DNA of 64,000 bases from Euryarchaeota archaeon UBA462 (GTDB lineage Archaea; Thermoplasmatota; Poseidoniia; Poseidoniales; Thalassarchaeaceae). The stretch covers positions 7,465 through 71,464 of the forward strand of contig DAYD01000001.1 in NCBI GenBank assembly GCA_002506755.1, read 5' to 3'. The translations under genes and the position numbers were made by a program. This document shows, in pieces, positions 33,879 through 43,401 of this stretch. The notes under the pieces are model-generated. The model saw only the letters and a program-made list of their open reading frames with translations, made no database searches and was not told where the DNA came from. How positions within the stretch are numbered: position 1 is the stretch's first letter; each line of letters begins with the position of its first letter.

Positions 33879-34928
33879 TCACCTCATGTCCGAGACAGGC
33901 AATGCTAGCCATTCACCATCTATGAAGCCGATGCGTAATTCATCAACCAAACCATCATCATCGTATGGAAGAGCGACTGTCGTGACTTTGAAGTCAGATG
34001 GGTCCATGATTTCGGCTGCAGAGCTATCTCTATTGAGAATCTGAACCATACTCTGTTCGGATTTGGAGCAAATCACGTTGGATGATTCCATGTCCCTCCA
34101 TGTGGCTCCAGTCCTTTCGAATCTGGCAATTTTCCTCAATATTGGGCCCTCCTTCTGCCAGCTGTCCACAATCCAAAGTGCCTTCTTATGCCTGATCACA
34201 TCTCCGATAGAATAGGCAGGTTTTCTGTAGCTAAGTGTTAGCCTAGTAACTTCTACTCCATCATTTACCCCTACTACCTTGGAGCTTTCCTTCACCGTAC
34301 CGCCGAATGATTTTGCGAGCTTTCTGCCCCATGTTCTTGCCAGACTCTTGGAACCTAATTGCAAATCCCAACCCCCTTGTACTGGCCCTTCTTTGGAAAT
34401 AAAGAACATTGGATTTGGCTCCATAGAGTTGATTATCTCATCCAAGGTCTCCCTTATTCTGGATAGCTCCGCCTCATTCAATTTCCTTCCAGCAGATCGA
34501 AGTTGGACTGTGGCTTCAAAATAGTCCCCGTCCTTTCTGGTGCATGGAGTGCATACTGCGTTACTAGTCTGTAATAACGGGGAATGATGGTTCTCAAAGG
34601 TATGCCCCTCAATTGATCCCGAAACCTCGACGTGTAGCCTGCTGGTCCTGTCGTCTATCGGCTGGACAGAAAATGAGATTTGTAAATCGGAAGCCCTTTC
34701 TTCTAAAACTAGATTCTCTCTGATTCTTAAATCTGCAATTCCATCAGAGTCCATGTTTGACCATCCCCCTCTGATTTCCATGAATCCACATTTTGCGCAT
34801 CTTCTCTGTTGAATGGTTTCGGGCATATTCGATAGCACGGTTCTCTTCCTGAAGCACAATTCACATAGTCGGTCCGTTGTAAGTGGGGGTTCTGAACCAC
34901 AAATAATACAAAATGCCCCTCCAGACAT
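33879..34928 (-). CDS. nmd3: Nmd3-family protein
   Basis: Archaeal counterpart of Nmd3, the adaptor of large ribosomal subunits. N-terminal zinc ribbons are CIICG, CELCF, CAKCG and, later, CTPC; the body has IQQRRCAKCGFMEIRGGW and LRSAGRKLNEAELSRIRETL, followed by an eIF5A/OB-like region near VIRHKKALWIVDSWQKEG. At about 349 residues it has the archaeal size and lacks the eukaryotic nuclear-export tail. ATG 34928 (MSGGAFC) is preferred to 34940. It follows ccmD by 66 bp and precedes the isomerase. Confidence 0.9.
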   Translation of the reverse strand: MSGGAFCIICGSEPPLTTDRLCELCFRKRTVLSNMPETIQQRRCAKCGFMEIRGGWSNMDSDGIADLRIRENLVLEERASDLQISFSVQPIDDRTSRLHVEVSGSIEGHTFENHHSPLLQTSNAVCTPCTRKDGDYFEATVQLRSAGRKLNEAELSRIRETLDEIINSMEPNPMFFISKEGPVQGGWDLQLGSKSLARTWGRKLAKSFGGTVKESSKVVGVNDGVEVTRLTLSYRKPAYSIGDVIRHKKALWIVDSWQKEGPILRKIARFERTGATWRDMESSNVICSKSEQSMVQILNRDSSAAEIMDPSDFKVTTVALPYDDDGLVDELRIGFIDGEWLALPVSDMR

Positions 34929-34994
34929 ATATCTCACCAATGACTCGCTAGAGCGATTCGTTAGAAGGGTTCCGAGGGATTCGACAAATTGATA

Positions 34995-35126
34995 CTATAC
35001 TTCGTCGGTTTCATCTTTATTTTTTGATCTGAGCTCTAATAGAAGATGCAACCTATTGTAAATGTAAACCCCCAAGATAAGGGATAAAGAGACGTAAACT
35101 ATGATCGCCTCAGTCTCTCCAGTCAT
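34995..35126 (-). CDS. ccmD: CcmD-like 43-residue membrane protein
   Basis: A small gene that starts inside the ccmC stop (ATGA overlap at 35123-35126). The product, MTGETEAIIVYVSLSLILG then VYIYNRLHLLLELRSKN and an acidic end, has a short outside N-terminus, one membrane helix with a tyrosine, and a charged cytoplasmic tail. This is exactly the plan of bacterial CcmD, which links CcmC to CcmAB and helps release holo-CcmE. Sequence identity cannot be claimed because CcmD is so short; the call rests on topology, size and gene order. Confidence 0.75.
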   Translation of the reverse strand: MTGETEAIIVYVSLSLILGVYIYNRLHLLLELRSKNKDETDEV

Positions 35127-35836
35127 TGCATTGACTCCTCATCGATTTTACTTTCCTTATCCGAAATTTGCTTCCTTAGCGAATGTAATTCATAATTTAG
35201 AGAGACCAATCCAGCAAATAGTACCATTAATGAAATAGCCCCTAAAAATAAGACTAGCCTGATTTCTGAATCCATCCCCGTTTCTTCGGTCTCGATAATA
35301 ATGACTCCCGGGTGTCGATTTCTCCAAATTGTAGTCGCCATCGCGGTTATGGGCACCAATATGAAACCAAATAGGCCAATAGCAGCCAATGTGTCCCTAG
35401 TCTCCTCTCCATCAGGCTGGCTCCTCATGGACATCACCAGAAATAGCGCCACTGCTGTCAAAAGTGCATATGTGTTTAGCCTCACATCCCCCCAATCCCA
35501 TGGGACCCCCCACTCTGCTGCCCCCCAAATAGGTCCAGATATTACCACACCAAGGCCAAAAAGGAGTCCCATTTCAGACCCTATTGTCACCATAACCCAA
35601 CCAAAATCTGATCTTTTTGCATACCAAAAAATGGAGCCTAGGAATAGAATTGCGAAAGCAAGAAATGAGACCCATGCAAAGGGGACATGCCAGTAGATTA
35701 TTCTGTACGCTTCAGGAGCATTCCACGAATTCGAGTCCACCGCTGGAGCCCAGAAAAACCCCAGAATTGCGGTGACTATTGTGCCGATTATTCCGACTGT
35801 AATTAGCGGGACTACCGCGTGACTTACATCTCTCAC
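35123..35836 (-). CDS. ccmC: Heme exporter / cytochrome c biogenesis protein CcmC
   Basis: A 237-residue membrane protein with six hydrophobic segments. It carries the heme-handling signatures of CcmC: RIIYWHVPFAWVSFLAF (first His), the tryptophan-rich WGVPWDWGDVRLNTY, and RNRHPGVIII (second His). CcmC binds heme with these residues and loads it onto CcmE. The start is GTG 35836, 38 bp after the ccmAB stop, and the end overlaps ccmD. CcmE, CcmF, CcmG and CcmH are not in the window. Confidence 0.93.
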   Translation of the reverse strand: MRDVSHAVVPLITVGIIGTIVTAILGFFWAPAVDSNSWNAPEAYRIIYWHVPFAWVSFLAFAILFLGSIFWYAKRSDFGWVMVTIGSEMGLLFGLGVVISGPIWGAAEWGVPWDWGDVRLNTYALLTAVALFLVMSMRSQPDGEETRDTLAAIGLFGFILVPITAMATTIWRNRHPGVIIIETEETGMDSEIRLVLFLGAISLMVLFAGLVSLNYELHSLRKQISDKESKIDEESMQ

Positions 35837-35874
35837 GGAACCCCGATTCTACAACCAGTGATGAATGCTATTCT

Positions 35875-37284
35875 TCAATATTCAGGGATAATAACTGCTG
35901 TGAGCCAAACTAAAGCAGATATTAGGCTGGCAATTAGGCAAGTTGGTATGGGATCATCAATTGACATACCGAAAGTCATACCATTATCGATAATGAAAGA
36001 AAGTGCTTCTGTTAGCTCCAGAAATGGCCAAACAAGTACTACCAATAGCAAGGATGCAGGGGCGGCACTAGACCTAGAAAGATCGGCCACCATAATGTGC
36101 AGAGCGGTGGAAGCTATAGCCAAATCCAATAAAGCGAGAGATGGCACCCAAAGCCACTTCAAAACTTCCATTGATGTTTCTGAGTCAATAGCGGTTGACA
36201 TTATCATCCAAGAGACATATGATACGGGAATTGGGAGAAAAATCGAAGCTGCAGTAATGGAATATGCAGGTCTGGCCATGGGTCCAACAATTGCATTCCA
36301 CCATAGGCCCGAGTCCGACTCTTCGAGCCTTGATACAATTGCAGGAGATGATACTGAAACAATGAAACCAGGTGCCAAAACAAGTGCAGCAAGCAAATTA
36401 CTATCATGAGATTCCAAATCAATGTTGCCCACCAAGGCATACGAAAGGAGAATAGCCACAATTGCTGGTGTTGCCCTTCCAACCGAATCTACTGGATTTC
36501 TAATCTCGGTTTTAAATGACCACCTCACGAGAGAAGCGACTGGATTTCTTCTAGATGTAGAGCCACTTGAGGGGATATCGATGGGATCTCCATTGGAGGT
36601 TCCTGTGGAAGTCTGTAATGAGTTTTTAGCGATCGTAATTATTCTGTCTGCGCAAGATGAAATTTCTTGGTCGTGTGTGGCGATCAAGATTCCATGCCCC
36701 CTGCCAGATAAAGCCTTGATCCAACCTTTGAGAATCTTGGTTGAAGATTCGTCTAATCCCTCCGATGGCTCGTCTAGAAGCACCAATCTTGGGATTTCAC
36801 TCATTACTGCTGGTGCTAATCCACATAGAATAGCTAGCCTTCTCGCTAAACCTCCCGAGAGGTTAGAGATTCTCTCACTTGATCTGTGACCTATTCCCCA
36901 GCAATTTAATAATTCAGAGATCCTTTGATTTTCGATAGCAATTCCAGATACAGATAGTGCCACAGAAAGTCTCTCCGAAACCGTTTCATCCCCACAGATT
37001 GCGTTGTTCTGTAATGTTAGTCCCATGGGGGGTGGAGGGTTCCTCCTACCCTCGGAGTCCCTAACAACGATTTTCTCAGATCCATGAGTCCACTCAACTT
37101 TTCCTTCCCTTAGCGGGATAATCCCCGCAAAGGATTCTATCAGAGTTGACTTACCAGAGCCGTTCTCGCCTATTACGGCGACTATTTCACCTTGGCTCAC
37201 AGATGCAGAGGCCCTTTCCAAAACATTGTTTACTCCCCGCTGGACACTTATGTCGCTAACCTGTGCAAGAATTGACTGGGCCAT
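35875..37284 (-). CDS. ccmAB: Fused CcmA-CcmB heme-export ABC transporter
   Basis: A 469-residue single chain. Residues 1-215 are the ABC ATPase (CcmA): Walker A IGENGSGKST, signature LSGGLARRLAIL, Walker B PRLVLLDEPSEGLD and the switch His in IATHDQE. Residues 250-469 are a six-segment membrane domain matching CcmB in layout (SLVRWSFKTEIRNPVDSVG, later WPFLELTEALSFII). In bacteria these are two proteins. The pair uses ATP to release holo-CcmE for cytochrome c maturation. It leads the unit ccmAB-ccmC-ccmD and diverges from the rhomboid gene over 78 bp. Confidence 0.9.
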   Translation of the reverse strand: MAQSILAQVSDISVQRGVNNVLERASASVSQGEIVAVIGENGSGKSTLIESFAGIIPLREGKVEWTHGSEKIVVRDSEGRRNPPPPMGLTLQNNAICGDETVSERLSVALSVSGIAIENQRISELLNCWGIGHRSSERISNLSGGLARRLAILCGLAPAVMSEIPRLVLLDEPSEGLDESSTKILKGWIKALSGRGHGILIATHDQEISSCADRIITIAKNSLQTSTGTSNGDPIDIPSSGSTSRRNPVASLVRWSFKTEIRNPVDSVGRATPAIVAILLSYALVGNIDLESHDSNLLAALVLAPGFIVSVSSPAIVSRLEESDSGLWWNAIVGPMARPAYSITAASIFLPIPVSYVSWMIMSTAIDSETSMEVLKWLWVPSLALLDLAIASTALHIMVADLSRSSAAPASLLLVVLVWPFLELTEALSFIIDNGMTFGMSIDDPIPTCLIASLISALVWLTAVIIPEY

Positions 37285-37362
37285 ATTCTCCCGACCAAGT
37301 GCCCCCGTATGAGTGTTCCATATTACGAATCCCTATTATGAACTGGTGTAGGCCAAAGAATC

Positions 37363-38421
37363 ATGGCGACCATTTTGGTGAGGGACGTCGACTTCGCTTG
37401 GGGCCAGTTGGAGACGACGGACCTAGTCTGGCTTTCTTTCATTCTAATTGCGGGTTTTTGGCCGTTCATCTCTGCATTTCAGAACAAGACTAGTTTCGCT
37501 CTTGCAACGGTTCTGTCCATACTCATGGTTCATTTTATACAATTTGCCCTAAGAATATTCAATGGTGGGTTTTTCGATTTTTACCCAACGGATTTTCTGA
37601 GCCTTATTCCTTCTATATCCAGTGATCCTTTTCACCTTCATAGAATGTTTACCTCGGCTTGGCTCCACGGAGACTTTCTCCATGTCCTTGGTAATTCACT
37701 TGTTATTGGCCTAGCAGGAGTCCCCCTCGAACAGAGACTAGGGGGCAAAAGATGGCTCTCGGTTTATTTTTTGGGCTTCATAGGAGGAAACATAGCGTGG
37801 ATTCTCTCACATCCGGATTCTAATGTCCCAGCGATAGGTGCAAGTGGTGCTGCGTTCGGAATTCTTGGAGCTTACATGGCTTGTTGGCCAGAGGACAGAA
37901 TTGCCTTTCCAGTTTTCTTTCTTCTTTTTCGAGATATTCAGGTTTGGGTGATTGCGTTTCTTTATTTGGGGTTGGAAATATTCAGGATGTACTCAGTACA
38001 GAGTGGAACAATTGAAGGTTCAAATATCGCCCACATGGCTCACGTCGGGGGCTTTTTCCTGGCCTACATACTTGCTAGACCGATTGCCCGTGGTGCTCCT
38101 AGTCCGTTAGGAGAACCAGGGACGCCTACGATGTCATCATCACTTGCGGAGGACTTGAGAAAACAGGCAACGGCTAGGATGGGAGACCTATCCGATGATC
38201 CTTGGATGAATGAAGGAAAGCCGCTTACCGGTGCAGCAGCGAGAATTCTGGCAAGACTTAGGAAAGAAGGTGACGAATTGGAGACCCGGAGAGCCTGGCT
38301 GGAGGAGCTATCAGAGAATACTATCTGTCCTATTTGTGAAGGCGAGTTAGTGACAGTAGAAGAAAGAGGGGTATGTCGGCTTGCCTGTTCGATATCCCGA
38401 GACCATATTAGGTGGCCATAA
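37363..38421 (+). CDS. Rhomboid-family intramembrane serine protease with C-terminal Cys motif
   Basis: A 352-residue membrane protease. Six helices fill residues 20-245; HRMFTSAWLHGDFLHVLGN (His, Asn network), the nucleophile in IGASGAAFGILGAY (Ser161) and the base in NIAHMAHVGGFF (His227) form the catalytic dyad. Rhomboids cut within or next to membrane helices. Residues 255-352 are a soluble tail with a small Cys-rich motif (CPICEGEL, then CRLAC). It is 47 bp upstream of a subtilisin-like protein with one membrane anchor, on the same strand, a plausible substrate. Confidence 0.93.
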   Translation: MATILVRDVDFAWGQLETTDLVWLSFILIAGFWPFISAFQNKTSFALATVLSILMVHFIQFALRIFNGGFFDFYPTDFLSLIPSISSDPFHLHRMFTSAWLHGDFLHVLGNSLVIGLAGVPLEQRLGGKRWLSVYFLGFIGGNIAWILSHPDSNVPAIGASGAAFGILGAYMACWPEDRIAFPVFFLLFRDIQVWVIAFLYLGLEIFRMYSVQSGTIEGSNIAHMAHVGGFFLAYILARPIARGAPSPLGEPGTPTMSSSLAEDLRKQATARMGDLSDDPWMNEGKPLTGAAARILARLRKEGDELETRRAWLEELSENTICPICEGELVTVEERGVCRLACSISRDHIRWP

Positions 38422-38468
38422 CCGTATTTGCTAAGGTCAATGACAGGTTGGAGTTATACAGGTCTTGA

Positions 38469-41400
38469 TTGTGGCTCTCTATGAGAGCCATGAGAACTGG
38501 TCCCAAGAAGTTCGGCCCCCTATTAGTCTCGATATTGGTGTTATTTCTTGATGTGCCGATAGGTTCAGCGATGGTAATCGAGGATGTATCTGATTTCAAT
38601 AGCGCCACTGAAGAAGAGCCTTATGACCATATTTCTCCCCTGTTTTGCGATGGAGAGGAGTGTCAAGTCACAGATCGGGAACCAGATTATTCCCCCCTAG
38701 ATTCAAGCCCCCCAGTAATGGAATTTGGGTGGTGGTTTGACTTTTGGTCAGATTTGGACAAAAACGGGATGGATGATAGGCTCCAGATGATTATTGCGGG
38801 CGAAAGGGAATCGGTTTCAAAGACATCCATTATAGGACAAGACAACAAGTCAACCGTGGCAATAATTGTACACTATGCATGGCATCCGGGGCCCTCCGAT
38901 ATCGAATCAATCAGATTATTGATAGAATCTCATGGCTGGGAAAGGGAGGGTTCTTGGTTCATGGTAATGGATCACTTGGATGCGATAGTTATGGATCATG
39001 TTCCAATAAGTTCACTTCTGGATATCTGGAGCTTGGATGGTGTAGTCCTAATAGAGGAGCAAAACGTGATTGTGCCCTACCTGAATCTTGCGGCTAAGGG
39101 TTCAAAGGTTAGGCCTTCTGATGTTTATGACGAGACAATTAGGGGACTGGGTTTTCACGGATCTGGCAAGGTTATTGCAATTCTTGATACTGGAGTCGAT
39201 AATGAGCACTTTTCATTAGATGATTTTTCGGATGACAACAATGACAACTCTAAAGATCCTGATGACCTAACAGATCCGAAATACCTGGGTGGTTGTGACT
39301 CTACGGGTTTGGGTTCGTCTGGTTGTAATGACGAAGATCCGGATGATGGTGATGGGCATGGGACCCATGTTGCAGGGATAGCGCTCGGAACTGGGGATTC
39401 CAGTAGGGAGAATCAAGGCTACGCACCTGGATCGTACCTAGTGGATGTGAAAGTAATGGAAGACTATGGCGGCGGAAACTCACAGTCCATCCTTGCTGGG
39501 CTGCAATGGGTGATAAACAATAGGGACACAGACTGGGGAAATAATGCATCCAGCAGAGGGATACAAGTTGCGTCGATGTCTTTTGGAAATGCGAATTTTG
39601 GAGGCGGAGACGGGGGCGATAACGGAACCTCAGCCGAGGCCAGTCTTGTGAATCAGGCATCCGAGAACGGCATAGTATGTATTGCTGCCATTGGGAACGA
39701 TGGTGCAAATAATGTGAATTCAGTTGGAGCCGCCGACACTTCGATAACTGTTGGATGGGGTGACGACAAGAACACAATAGACAGAGAGGATGATGCGATT
39801 AGCTCCAACTCCAATTATGGTCCGAGACTGAGCGATGGTGATGGCGACTCGTGGGACGAAATGAAACCCTGGGTAGTTGCTCCCGGATCAAACATAAATT
39901 CGGCCCAACATGCAGAATCCTCCGGAATTATCCCCGGATCAGAAGTTAATCGTGCCAGTGACGATTATACTCAGAAGTCCGGTTCCAGCATGTCGACCCC
40001 CGCAGTAGCAGGACTAGTCGCTATCATGCTGGAAATTGGTGAAGAGAGGAACTTGGAATTTATGGATGAGGATGAGCCAGGAATCGAAAGATTCGAAGCG
40101 ATTAGGAGTTTTCTGGCTAGCGGATCGGAATTCAGAGAAGGGTGGAGCGTAGATGATACATTTGAGGGGCACAGCTGGAACTCAAAGTACGGATTTGGCA
40201 TCATAGATGGCGGAAATGTGGCCCGAGAGATGTTTGGAACAGGAGGGGGTGGCGGGGGCGGAGGAAACCAGACCACAGGCCCCAGTGGCACTCAAGAAGG
40301 CCATTGGGTGGAAATCGAGAGTCCGAAAAAGTGGTCTTGGCTAGTCGAAGGAGAGACGTATAGCCTTAGGGGAAGCATAGACGAGGATGGGAGAGAAAAT
40401 GGCACTATTGAGGAGGTAGTCACATATGTGGAAATCGAATATAGAGAGCCGGGTATGCCGAAATCGAAAGAAGTATTAGTCAACTGGACAAACCCCATAG
40501 GGATATTGAATTGGACAATTCCATTTGTAGTTCCAGAATTTCCAGAAGACTATACTGAAATCTCAGTATGTGCCCATGCCTCTGCTAGGAATGAAATTGG
40601 AAGGTGGAGCAACAACACAGAGTTTTGCTATCATGTTGGGAGGGTGAATATAACCTTGGAGTCACCCAGCGGTACAGGAGAGTTGGAGGGTTTAGTGCAA
40701 GTATCGGGCCTATTTCAGTCAATTTACAATGCTACAATAGAATGGAGGCTCGACAACGAAGAGTGGGAATTTGGAGCATTCTACGACGACGGTTGGGGTG
40801 AAGAAGTACATATCGATGGGAGGGATGACCACGATGCGTGTGTCCATATGTTCAGGGGGGATAGTAGTGGCAACTGTCCTGCTGATGATTATGGATGGAC
40901 TGAATGGAGCTTCAACTGGGATACGACCAGACTGAAAGACGACGAGTACAGGCTATCCGTGAGAATCGTCAGTGCGGTGGGAGTAGTGTCTGAGGAGATA
41001 AGGAGGCAAGTAAGGGTGGACAATGTCGACCCCATGCCAGACCTTCTTTTTGTAAGCAAATCGATATCCGTTCAAGAGTTTGGAATACCAATCAAAGAGT
41101 CATATGTTAACACCTTCTTGGAAGTTAGAGCCACAATTAGGAATACAGGGGACCAAGCCGCGACAGATGTTGGAATTGTCCTTGAGGAATGGGGGGAACG
41201 GCGGGATGAATACATAATCGCCAACATAGACTCGGGAGAATTTGTAGAAGTAGTGTTGTACTGGAATCCGATGGAAGCTGGTAGTGCATTTATTTCAATT
41301 TCTCTTGATCCCGTGAATATTATCGAAGAATTAGATGATGCTAACAACGAGTTGTCGGGGACTTTCGAGGTATTGCCAAGGCCTCCGGGAGTTGATCTAG

Positions 41401-43394
41401 CCATCAGAGAAGGGGCCATTTACGCATCTACGGTTTCTAGCCCCATACCAAGACCAAATGAGCCTGCAGTTGTTCAATCTAGAGTCGATAATCTCGGATC
41501 ACAAGACGCTACCGGAGTTGAAGGGCGTTTGGAAATAAATACGGATAGGGGATGGGAACAAGTGGGATCTGCCACCCTACCTCTAATTCTAGGGGGCTCA
41601 CACAGCACAATTTCGTTTCCTTTCACCCCGAACCAGACCGGTCCGATAGAGCTCAGAATCAGCGTCCTAATGGAAAATGGATCTGATAACGACATGGAAA
41701 ACAATGTGAGAACAAAAACAGTGTTGGTCGATTCTTCGACGTTATCTGGCCCTAGAGATGCTGAGTTAAGACCCGGCGAGTCCCCTGTGCAAGTGGTGAG
41801 TATTGATGAGGAAGAGGGAGACATTCTGATCACTGAAAGGGAAGGCAGCTTGCTAATGTACAAGTTGACTCCTAGCAAATCACTAATCGAATGCAATAAC
41901 ATCATCGAAGATAGGTGGTCTGGTGATTTGTCTACAGTAAGTACAGACGAAGGCTTCGCACATATCGTTTGGACTCGCAGGTATTTAGCTTCGAATGGTT
42001 TCTTGATGCAAACCGTAAGCTACTCGACTATAGACTCAAATTGCAAAATGACCCCAATCCAGGATCTCATGAAAGGAATCCCTCTTTCTGATGGGAAATA
42101 CTGGGGCATTGATGTAGACGTTGAAGATACAGAGATTCTCGTATCCGGATACCACAGGGACATTTTTGGGGAGGGAAGTCTGGTCGATGAGACAAATATA
42201 TTCCTAATCTATGCCGATTCACCCCTATCCTCCACCGACTGGATATTGAACCCCGAAATAGTGAACGATATTGATGCGGACCCTGCTCAGACATACCCCC
42301 TGTCTGTAGAGCTTGGGTACGAACAGGCGCATATTTTGTATCAGACGGTTAGGAACGACTCAACAGGCAAGGATAGGCTTGGAGTTTGGTATACTCACGG
42401 CGAGGTTACACAAGAGACATGGACCTACAGGAGAGCGGTTGGTGATGAGGCCGGAATCCCCAAATTATCAGTGGTTGTTGAGGATAATGAAGACAGGTTG
42501 GTTTCTTTCTGGCGAGAGGGGGGGGCGCAGGACTCGGAGCTTGTCGCCTACGTAACGGACTCAGCATTTAGCATAGAAGAGGGTATGGAGGTTAGACTTC
42601 CGGCAAGAGGGCTCTCTGAAATTGAGTTAGTGGAGACTGACAGAGGGATACAGGTCATGTTCGATATGGTGGGACCAAATGGGCCACAAATTGAATACGG
42701 ACTAATAGATCTTGATAATGGTTGGTTGGGGCTTTCCAACTCAATAGTCTCTGGGCAATTGAACTCCATGGACAGGTCAATAGATACTAGAGAAACTATG
42801 ATCGTCATCTCTTCTCCCGGTGGTTGGCAAATCAGAACTCTAATTGACGATGATAGTCAGAGCAGAAATAGTGGAATTGTAGATCAAGTAAGATCATCAC
42901 TGGGGCTAGATCAAGAGAGTTTTGAAATCCTAGTCATTGGGGTTTCATTCGCGATTTTGGCTCTCGGACTAGTCGCCCTAGCCTCCGTGTCTGCTCAAGG
43001 AGTAAGGTGGATGGGGAAGAGAAGGAGCTTCGACTCTGAATCAAGTGTCGTTATGGAAGACGATGTTGTTGACATAATAGGGGACTCTGACATCACACTG
43101 AGAACGGATGAGATAGAGGTCATTACAGAAGATGAAGATGAATCCAAGGAATTCACTGGACAGGATAGCAGACGCGCAAGAAGGGAAAGGAGAATATCAA
43201 ACTCCGAAGACGGGGTTGATTCGTTGGAGTTGCCTGTTGATTCCTCGGAATTTAGTGACTTGGATGTCTCAATGGCCAAGCCTATGGGGAATTCCGCAAA
43301 AGCAGAGTGTGTTGGGTGCGGAAGTAGATTTGTAGTCAGCTTTGAGGTTTCCACGACAAGATGCCCAGTTTGTGGATCAAGAGTCGATCTTTGA
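38469..43394 (+). CDS. Large membrane-anchored subtilisin-like (S8) protease
   Basis: A 1641-residue exported protease. A signal peptide (LLVSILVLFLDVPIGSA) is followed by a prodomain-like region (about 100-215) and the S8 domain with Asp240 (AILDTGVDNEH), His297 (GDGHGTHVAG) and Ser507 (GSSMSTPAVAG). A poly-Gly hinge near 590 leads to beta-sandwich modules, including two CARDB-like repeats (about 860-1100), and a propeller-like region. A membrane helix (VIGVSFAILALGLVALASV) near residue 1490, an acidic tail and a terminal zinc ribbon (CVGCGS...CPVCGS) lie inside. TTG 38469 or ATG 38481 may be the start. It likely digests proteins at the cell surface. Confidence 0.92.
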   Translation: MWLSMRAMRTGPKKFGPLLVSILVLFLDVPIGSAMVIEDVSDFNSATEEEPYDHISPLFCDGEECQVTDREPDYSPLDSSPPVMEFGWWFDFWSDLDKNGMDDRLQMIIAGERESVSKTSIIGQDNKSTVAIIVHYAWHPGPSDIESIRLLIESHGWEREGSWFMVMDHLDAIVMDHVPISSLLDIWSLDGVVLIEEQNVIVPYLNLAAKGSKVRPSDVYDETIRGLGFHGSGKVIAILDTGVDNEHFSLDDFSDDNNDNSKDPDDLTDPKYLGGCDSTGLGSSGCNDEDPDDGDGHGTHVAGIALGTGDSSRENQGYAPGSYLVDVKVMEDYGGGNSQSILAGLQWVINNRDTDWGNNASSRGIQVASMSFGNANFGGGDGGDNGTSAEASLVNQASENGIVCIAAIGNDGANNVNSVGAADTSITVGWGDDKNTIDREDDAISSNSNYGPRLSDGDGDSWDEMKPWVVAPGSNINSAQHAESSGIIPGSEVNRASDDYTQKSGSSMSTPAVAGLVAIMLEIGEERNLEFMDEDEPGIERFEAIRSFLASGSEFREGWSVDDTFEGHSWNSKYGFGIIDGGNVAREMFGTGGGGGGGGNQTTGPSGTQEGHWVEIESPKKWSWLVEGETYSLRGSIDEDGRENGTIEEVVTYVEIEYREPGMPKSKEVLVNWTNPIGILNWTIPFVVPEFPEDYTEISVCAHASARNEIGRWSNNTEFCYHVGRVNITLESPSGTGELEGLVQVSGLFQSIYNATIEWRLDNEEWEFGAFYDDGWGEEVHIDGRDDHDACVHMFRGDSSGNCPADDYGWTEWSFNWDTTRLKDDEYRLSVRIVSAVGVVSEEIRRQVRVDNVDPMPDLLFVSKSISVQEFGIPIKESYVNTFLEVRATIRNTGDQAATDVGIVLEEWGERRDEYIIANIDSGEFVEVVLYWNPMEAGSAFISISLDPVNIIEELDDANNELSGTFEVLPRPPGVDLAIREGAIYASTVSSPIPRPNEPAVVQSRVDNLGSQDATGVEGRLEINTDRGWEQVGSATLPLILGGSHSTISFPFTPNQTGPIELRISVLMENGSDNDMENNVRTKTVLVDSSTLSGPRDAELRPGESPVQVVSIDEEEGDILITEREGSLLMYKLTPSKSLIECNNIIEDRWSGDLSTVSTDEGFAHIVWTRRYLASNGFLMQTVSYSTIDSNCKMTPIQDLMKGIPLSDGKYWGIDVDVEDTEILVSGYHRDIFGEGSLVDETNIFLIYADSPLSSTDWILNPEIVNDIDADPAQTYPLSVELGYEQAHILYQTVRNDSTGKDRLGVWYTHGEVTQETWTYRRAVGDEAGIPKLSVVVEDNEDRLVSFWREGGAQDSELVAYVTDSAFSIEEGMEVRLPARGLSEIELVETDRGIQVMFDMVGPNGPQIEYGLIDLDNGWLGLSNSIVSGQLNSMDRSIDTRETMIVISSPGGWQIRTLIDDDSQSRNSGIVDQVRSSLGLDQESFEILVIGVSFAILALGLVALASVSAQGVRWMGKRRSFDSESSVVMEDDVVDIIGDSDITLRTDEIEVITEDEDESKEFTGQDSRRARRERRISNSEDGVDSLELPVDSSEFSDLDVSMAKPMGNSAKAECVGCGSRFVVSFEVSTTRCPVCGSRVDL

Positions 43395-43401
43395 GGTTTT
43401 T

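Noticed and set aside
35819..36409. Open frame of 196 codons on the plus strand
   Set aside because: Antisense to the CcmB half of the ccmAB fusion and to the ccmC start; low-complexity Ser/Ile composition.
39301..39777. Minus-strand frame rich in His, Arg and Leu
   Set aside because: Antisense to the catalytic domain of the subtilisin-like protease, whose Asp/Gly-rich codons create it.
40245..40265. Short G-rich repeat as a possible regulatory or slippage site
   Set aside because: It encodes the poly-Gly hinge of the protease in frame; nothing suggests programmed frameshifting.
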